A stretch of 64,000 nucleotides of DNA, from the NCBI RefSeq assembly GCF_018139145.2, contig NC_059473.1:67128707-67192706 (forward strand). Direction: 5' to 3'. This DNA is from Gymnogyps californianus. Lineage: Eukaryota; Chordata; Aves; Accipitriformes; Cathartidae. A model generated the notes under the pieces. That model was not told the origin of the DNA. It saw only the letters and a program-made list of their open reading frames with translations, and ran no database searches. Each line of letters starts with the position of its first letter. The stretch's first letter is position 1. Positions 54,201 to 63,200 of this stretch are shown in pieces. A program made the position numbers and the translations under genes.

Positions 54201-57200
54201 GTTCAGTGTTACAGGCTGCATACCCGAGACAGAGGATCTGTAGTGCTCAGTAACAGATCGCCAACATTTACACCACAGTGACACCAAAACTCGCAATGTG
54301 GAGACAAACCATGACTTACAAACCTAAAATTGTGTTCCAGCTACAAATTACTGTATTTACCCCATGGGAAAGAGGCAACACACATAGAGAAAATAGAGAT
54401 CCACTCACCTTGCAGCCGCTGACAATGTCATGGCCCCAGTAATTTGGTGCACATTTGTCACATGTCTCTCCAACAGTATTGGGAGGGCAGATACAGTGGC
54501 CACTGACGGGATCGCAGTTATTACCAAAACGTGAACACTCACAGGCTTCATGGGAGACAGAAAAAAAATAAAGCAGAGGAAAAGTTACCCCTTTATGTGA
54601 CACCTGGAGAGCAGACCCTAACAGGGTTAGGATCATTCCATCAAAGCCTTTACCATACAGTGAACTCTCAGTTATCTGCGGACACAGTGGGGCAGGAAAG
54701 GTAGAGTAAATCCAGAGAAACCAAAACCAGGAGCAGTGCAACACAGGTTAACTGAGGTTGAAGTAACTGCAACAAGAACAGAATGGGAAAAATAAAGGCA
54801 CCAACTGCAAAAGTGCAGAGACTTCTGAGATGGTGCACTCACGTGACATAGCTGCGGGAGTATTGCTCTACAATTTCTGGGCCCACGCTGTCTCCTGCAA
54901 GAAGCCACCTGACTGCCTCTGAGCCCTCTATGCAGGGAACCTGCAGTCTGTCTAACCTCTTCCACCAATCTGAGCCAACCTCCTGAAATTTCTGCTGCTG
55001 TAAACAGACTTTTCTTAAAGGGCAAAAAAGTTGTTTCAGTTTCTTTTTACCATTCTACTCCTTTTTTTTCAGGTTACATGTATTCTGCTTTGGGAGGTGT
55101 CCTGGTTTTGGCTAGGATAGAGTTAATTTTCTTCCTAGTAGCTGGTATAGTGCTGTGTTTTGGATTTAGTAGGAAAATAATGTTGATAACACACTGATGT
55201 TTTTAGTTGTTGCTAAGTAGTGTTTATACTAAGTCAAGGATTTTTCAGCTTCGCATGCCCAGCCAGCAAGAAGGCTGGAGGGGCACAAGAAGCTGGGAGG
55301 GGACACCATCAGGACAGCTGACCCAAACTGGCCAAAGAGCTATTCCATACCATATGACATCATGCCCAGTATATAAACTGGGGGGAGTTGGCCGGGAGGG
55401 GCAGATTGCTGCTCAGGAACTAATTGGGCATCGGTCGGCGAGTGGTGAGCAATTGCATTGTGCATCACTTCTTTTGTATAGTCTAACTCTCTTAGTAGTA
55501 TTACTGTCATATTATTATTATTATTATCATCATCATCATTATTTTTCCTTCCTTTCTGTCCTATTAAACTGTCTTTATCTCAACCCACGAGTTTTACTTT
55601 TTTCCATTCTCTCCCTCGTCCCACTGGGTGAGGGGAGCGAGCGAGGGGCTGCGTGGTGCTTAGTTGCCAGCTGGGGTTAAACCACGACAGGAGGACATCA
55701 ACAATGTGCCTCTTCACAGGAAACTGGGATTCTTTGCAGATTTTATTCAATTAAAAACACTTTGTTTTTGGAAGTGGTTCCAAAAGTGGTCTTTGCTCTT
55801 GAAGAATTACTAAGCGAACAACTCATTGGTGGCAAATTCAGATTCAAGGTAAGTGATAAGTAGTTATGGGGCACAAGACACCTAATTGCTTGGAGGAGCA
55901 GAACTAGTGCATGGTTATTTTCATAGCCACTGTCAACATTACCCCTGAGGTCAGAGCAAAAGCATCATAAGCAAACTATGACTCTCTGAGTGATAATCTG
56001 TTCCTTGGGGTGTTTATAGGGCACTGTAATATAACGTTCATTACTGAGGGCTGTATTTATGTTCATTGCCTTTACTGTATGAAATACTTCAATTCAGAGT
56101 AAAACTAGAAAATAAGAGATGTGCAAAGATAGAACTCATATCTATAGTTCAAATAAGAAGTGACCTTTATTTTTCCCCATCAATGCTTTCAAAATAAGGT
56201 AACTGATGCAGAGAAAATAGTAAATTTTGCCTCCATCATGCCAGGAACAAGACATTTTGCATGCTACATAAAATCTTTTGACACACTGTGGCTTGAAGAT
56301 GTTTCAGAATACATTTCTCATTGGGAGACTGAGGCTTTCTGATGTGACAGCTCTTCTATGGGCTTCCAGTTCTTACACAAAATTGGTTCAAAAGGCATGG
56401 AGGGGAAGAAAGTGATACATCAATATTTTTTGCATTTTTACTTTTACCATTATTAAAAAAAATATGGAAAAAATACAACACATTTGTTGCAAGCAATAGT
56501 GAAATAGAAATCTTTTTTGTATCTTTGCTGCTAGAATGTCAACGCTAACTGATGATGCTTCAGGGTTTTTTTTTTTAGGCTTTATGGTTTTTTTATGGCA
56601 CAAGAAAAAATATCAAATTATATTCCTTTTGGATAAATGCTAGATAAAAGAGGTCCAATATTTTATTCGATACTTAACTGTCACTATGGAATTAATTTTT
56701 GTGCACTTTCTTCCTAGCATGATTTGATATACTTTTATTAAATTTCTGATTTTCTCTGTGATTCATAATTTAATTCCTTTTTTTTTGTCATTTGAAGGAA
56801 TACATAAAAAGCCTACTAAAAATAAGTGGGGGAAAAACCAGCATTTCGAAAACAGAATTCCTCTCCATCTGTTGTATTAACTTTGGAACTTTTAAAAATC
56901 TGAATCTTCTGAACACCTTTAGCTGTTGCAGTTATATAAAATATTTGATGACCACGGGCAGATACATTTCTATTTAAAATATTCTTTGGATTTACACTAC
57001 TTTCCCATTTCATTACTATTCATTACTCTGTCATTTCAAATTTGCCAAGAGAGCAGTTAAAATTTTAATGTGAAATTTTGTAATTGCTCTCTCATTTTCC
57101 TTCCCCAACTGTATGAAATTAACAACATTTTGTAGTATTTCACAATAGTGATGTGCTTTTAAACTGTGAAATGTCAGAATAAGAGATTAATCATGAAGAT

Positions 57201-60200
57201 AAACGATAGTATTTTTTTCCCTCCGTATATGTGCTAAGGGCTTTAGGACTGCAGTTTATTTCAAGCGCTCTCATCGGCGAGCCTGTGAACCAATCTTTCC
57301 CTTTTCCAAGGTACCAACATATTTGCACATTTCCAGGCAGTAAACATTTTCTGAGCCCTTCTTTCCCATGGGAGACAATACCATAGAGTAATGTTTTCAA
57401 ATATGATCTATAATCCAGTCTGGCCCAAGGTTTATCAACACTACAGGTCAAATTGAATTTTGCTGCACAGTTGTGGGTCTTGAGGCCTTGATGCTCCTTC
57501 CATAAAAAAAGGGAGTAAAAAATGGCAGAGATCTAGGCTTGCTGCCTCTGCTGCCATTCTGGATGGGAAAGGAGGAAGAATAGGATACCAGGCATGGTGA
57601 TTTCTGCTTCTGGAAAGAATAGTTTATGCCTGAAGAACAATAGCAGCTGTACCCTTGGCTTTATAGCACTGCCATCAGCAAAGAATGCTGCGGAGCCATC
57701 GCCATTCTGGCGTCCCAGCAGCCAGCCACACTAGACAACTATCTATGTCTCCTGCGATCACACCTAAATAAGACTTTAAAAATACAGTTCTCTTAGCAAA
57801 GATGGATATTTCCCTGTGAAGAGACCTATTGATTAGGTTGTTTTCGATGTAGCAGTCTGTACTGCTTTAAGGACAGGAAGCATTCACTTCCCTGTTTAAC
57901 CTAATGTCCAAAATGACAAACATAAATGTAGAGAAGTGGCTGGATATATTTATGTCTGATGCTAGAGTTTCAGCATCTGGAAAAGCATACTTTTCATGTG
58001 TTCACTCAAGGGACATGGTAGAGAATTTTATCTGAAGATCTTGTTGTACACAAAAAGTATACAAGTAAGCAAGACCTAAAAATTACTGTATAGAAATTTA
58101 ATAAAAAAGGATCAACCATGTAAGGACAGTGAAAAGGTTTGGGATAAAACTAGAAGCAAAGGGATTTTTTTTCTTTTTTTTCCATTCACATCCCATCAAG
58201 CTGATGTGATTTGGCAAGCACCTTAACCAGTATTCTATGATACTCCTACCATAACTGAATTATAAGAACTTCATAGAAACTTTTTTGGCAGAAAGTACTT
58301 GGAGAAAAGGACACTCCTGTTCCTTCTAAACACGGCAGATTAGCCACAAACTGACCCTAAAATAGCAGGAATTGCTTGGGTCCTTTGTTCTTGCCAATCA
58401 CCATCCCTGCCAATTGACTGATTTACAAGGCTGTCTATGAAAATACCTACCTGTCAGGAAAATTTGTTAGGCAATCCAAAACCAGCCAAACTAGAATCGT
58501 AGTAATAACCAACCAACCAAACAAATAAATCTGCAATTGGCTGCAAAGAATTTACATACGAGTACAGCCTCCTTCTTCAAAGTTGTAAAATCCATGAGCA
58601 CAGCGGTCACACTTCTTCCCTGTCACTCCAGGCTGGCAATAACACTGTCCATCTCCATCGCAGTCAAAGGACTTGGAACCAAAAGAGTTGCAGTTGCAGG
58701 GAACACATCCTCTTGAAGACTGTAAGCCAAATGTTTCAGGCTGCCACAGAGAGAAGAAGAGCAGTTAGTACATGGAATGATTACCAGGAGAAAAGAGGAA
58801 AAGCTGAGCGTGTAGGGAGATCAGGGTGGTTCTCTCCTCTTCATCACTGAAATACTACTCTTAACAGATTGAATTGCAGCGGTAAAACACTGGGGCAAGG
58901 GCACTAAATACCCTACCCAGCTGAAAAAGAGTAACGATTTCAGAATGTTACCTGATGCTATAATGAATGTTCTGCAATGTAACACATTTCCTATGAGGTT
59001 GTGTTTCCATAAGTACAATTCCCACAAGAAATGGAATGTATGTCAGTGCTGTATACATATCCTGTGTCTGGGTTGTAAGATTATGTCAGGCAGAGTTTGT
59101 TGCTAAGAGACTGAATTCAAATTCTTAGCTATGAATGGAGACTGATTCAACTGGAAAGTCTCTGAACAGCTAGATTTTATCTCCTCTGATCAGGGGCAAT
59201 GTCTGTATACAGTATTCTGTAACTCGAGGGCATTTCTTTTGAATGATATTTAGGAATAACTTTAGAAGAACACAGATATAATGTATCTACATAGAAGAAC
59301 ATAGATACAAGCAAATAATGGGAATTACCTATTTTTAAGATAAAACCTCCATCTTTGGGTGAGGTCTAAGACTAAGATAGAAGTAATCAATGAGCCTCTG
59401 TTTCTCTTCTATTTTCATTCTTTGCTTTCTTTTTTGCATTTAGTACTGTAAAGTTCCTACAGAACCAGAATAGATGTTATCAACTATAGTAATAAATTTC
59501 CTCCTTAACTCCACTAGTGGAGTGCAAAAAGTATACTTGTAAAGAAGGGAAGACACATGCTCATTTGTATACTGTAATATGGAGTTCTGCACAAAGCTTT
59601 TAACCAACAGACCCCATGGGTTTCACTGCACCAGCTAACAGAGGCTCCTAGGAGCAAACTGTACTTGATATTCAAATTTTGAACTCAGTCTTGAGCTCGA
59701 GTGACTTAAGTCACTTAAGGAATACTTTTCTACTGTTTTTCAGGTATGATGATTTTCAGACAATATTGAAATCCAAATCATGTTACTAACTTCACTCAAA
59801 AATGATATTACAACATTTAATAGTAAAAATCTATCAGAGACTTTGCTAGGACAGCAAAATGTTAAAAGTGAGATATTAAAAAGATCACTGCTAATGAATA
59901 TAAATGGAACAAAGTGGAAAATATTTACTTTTACAAGTACTACTGTGTGACCCAGGCATGTGGCGTTAGATTTTTACCTAGTATACATCAGTACAGACTT
60001 TTCAGGTCAGTGGAGCTGCACTGACTTACATTTTGCATGGATTTGTTCCACAGTGGAACCCCTAACCTCCTGTGTAGGTGAATTCCAGAGACTTCAGCAG
60101 GTTTTCATGTAAAAGTCCTGAAATCTGATCTCTGAGGTTAATTTTGAAGTTCCACATTCCCATAGAGAATCTGCTGATAGGTATCAGAATACAGGACCAC

Positions 60201-63200
60201 ATCTACAGTCAGAATTTGGTCTGAAGAATCATATGAATCTAAGCAAATGCTTGATTATACATACGTCCTGGTTTCAGCTGGGACAGAGTTAACTTTCTTT
60301 TTAGTAGCTGGTACAGTGCTATGATTTGGATTTAGTGTGAGAATGATGTTGATAACACTCTGAGGTTTTAGTTGTTGCTAGGTAGCGCTTATCTTAAGCC
60401 AAGGACTTTTCAGTCTCCCGTGCTCTGCCAGCAAGCAGGTGTGCAAGAAGCTGGGAGGAACCATAGCCGGGGCAGCTGATCCGAACTAGCCAAAGGGGTA
60501 TTCCATACCATGGAACGTTATGCCCAGTATATAAACAGGGGGGAGTTGGCAGGGAAGGGCGGATCGTGGCTTGGGAACTAACTGGGCATCGGTCAGCGGG
60601 TGGTGAGCAATTGCATTGTGCATCACTGTTTTTTTTTCTTCCCCCCCCCCCCTTCCTTTTTTTGTTGTATTCCTTTTCATTACTATTATTATTATATTTC
60701 GTTATTACTATTGTTAGTATTATATTTTACTTTAGTTATTAAACTGTTCTTATCTCAACCCACGAGTTTTACTTTTTTTGCTTTCCTTTCCTCCTCCTCA
60801 CCCCACTGGGAGGGGGAGGGGGAAGCGGCTGCGTGGTGCTGAGTTGCTGACTGGGGTTAAACCACGACAACATATAACAAAGAATTACACTGATTTTCAT
60901 TTCCAAATTCTATATTGAAATGTTTTGCCAATTACATACTTCTGCACGACAAAATATGGTGCATCAGAGAGAAAGAAATACTCAAACTCATATAATTGAA
61001 CTCCAAGGTTCAATTAAATATACCGGCTATCTCTAAAGATTTCTTTTCCACAGGAAGAAACACACAGAAATGTGAGTATGCAAAAATCTCAGGACAGACA
61101 TTCAGATCAATGCAGTGAAGTAACCAATGCACAGCATGCATCTCAGTTCTCAATAGAAAGTTTGATAGGATCTAATAAATTCTGTTCATAAGGGTGAAAG
61201 CCAGAAAAAGTCTGATACACTAGCACTCCACACTGTGTGAAGGAAGAAAAGATCACTAGCATGCTGGGTTGTATTCTGTGATGAGCTCTGCACAGTCAAA
61301 GAAATTTTGATCAGTCATGCAAACCCCCAAGATGAACCCCCAAGTTAAGCCCTCAGCCAAGCCTGTCTACACACAGAAATTCTAAGAATCACATTTACTA
61401 AACAAGAGATAAGAGCCTGGATGACGATGACGAAATACAATGAATTTTCTGAATATGTTATTATATTGTGTCCCTGTATCAGTGTATGTTGAGTGTTTGT
61501 GTGGGCAACACAGTTACGTAATATATGTTAAATGGGTAAAAGCTCATGTTCTCCAAGGGAATCCATATGAGCAAATATGGCACGGGTCCCAGAGTCCGGC
61601 TGAGGAGGAAAAACACTGCCAGGTATTTTTCAAGCAGGGTGTGATAAGTGTGGAGGTTTTGAGTTGCAGGGAAAAAACCCAACATTCCTAAAACACTGCT
61701 TTGTTAGAAGCAGTTGCATCATAATTACTTCATTTTAGGAAATAAGTTGCTTTATTGGTATGTGATAAACAATGACCACTTCTGTCATTTTGGGAATAAC
61801 ATTCAAATAATGGGCACTTCACCCGGTTAAAAGTGGCTCAGATAACTGGTGTTAAAAGTTCTCATTAGTGAATATGGCCAGTTATGTTTGATATTTTAAG
61901 ATTAGATCTTAACACTTTGCCTCTGGGGCTGATCCTTCTCGCAAACTCCTTAAGCTTTTGGTTCTTGAATTGTTAGAAGAGGAAGTCTTATCCTGCCGAA
62001 GGCCATGAAAATCCCACTGATTCCATTGATGTATGTACATCACCCATACATTTTGTGCATACTGCTGTTGACTTATTCTGGTATTTGACTTCTGGCCTAT
62101 ATTGTCATTTGCACAATGAGAAACCCTAGGAGTGGGGAAGTATTCTAAAAGGCTGCCTGTCTTCTCAGCCTGTCTGTTTCTTGATAATTTCGTATATTGT
62201 AGCACACGTATTTAAAAAAAAAAAAAAAAATAATAAAAAAAGCCTGTGGGAGCTCCAAACACAAGCGAATACGAGATTTCAGCCCATGCAATGCACACAG
62301 TTTCTGATTACCAGAGTAGCAGGCCGGTAAGCACCCCGTGGGCACCCACTGGCACTGCTGATGCCCCATCTCCGAGGGGGGACTCGGATCTGTTGACTGC
62401 TTCGTGCACTTTCTTTCAGTTTAGGCACCTGTCTGCTGATTTCACAGCGTCTGCCCGTGAATCCTGATTTGCAGATACATCTTCCTGACATATCACATTG
62501 CAGTGACATGGATCCTAAAGCACTGCAGCCACAGGGTATACAAAACAGCTTTTCTGGGGCCCAGAAGTAGGTGGGCTTTAAGAATGAAAAGTAAACACTG
62601 TTAGAAAGTGAAGATAATGAAACTACACCACATAAAAGAGTACAGGAATAAAGATAGTAGTAAACACAGTAGTAAACAAAGATTAATTCCAGTCAACCGC
62701 CAATATTGTATTAACAAGCTTGAGATATTTGCTGTGTACGTTATGCAGTCTGTGCAAACTCCATTGATACCAACGATTTTTCTTTGAACGGACTCTTTAA
62801 ATACTGTTGAAAAGAGAGTGCGAGCAAACCACTTCAGAAATTACACAGTTTTAAAGGGTGAAAATGATCCTTGTGATTTCTGCAGAATTATTTATGTGCT
62901 TTAAATTACACACATGTGGAGGTGTTCTGAGGACACAGGCCTAACCCATGAGTCCTCATGCTGAACTAAAGAAACATGCAGCCAGCTATAACATATTCCT
63001 TAGCAGCCTGAAGACAACTCTGTGAAAGTCTATGAAACACTGTTTTTTGCCGTGATTTATGAGACAGCAAAACAACGTCAAGGCAAAAGACACTTTCACC
63101 AAAAAAGAATACATTATTTGGACAACACAAGAAGAAACCCTAAGAAAAAAAAACCATAAAAGCAGAACATTCACAGCAGAAGTAAACTAGCATCCTGCTT

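Noticed and set aside
54672..55025. 117-codon minus-strand open frame just upstream of exon c
   Set aside because: No domain or family recognised, no fitting splice phase, and composition like the surrounding intron.
55207..55680. 157-codon plus-strand open frame
   Set aside because: It lies wholly inside the solo LTR, spans its promoter and microsatellite, and has no retroviral or other protein similarity I recognise.
55098..60869. One full provirus bounded by the two LTRs
   Set aside because: The LTRs have different target duplications, and the DNA between them includes LAMA2 exon b and ordinary intron with no viral genes.
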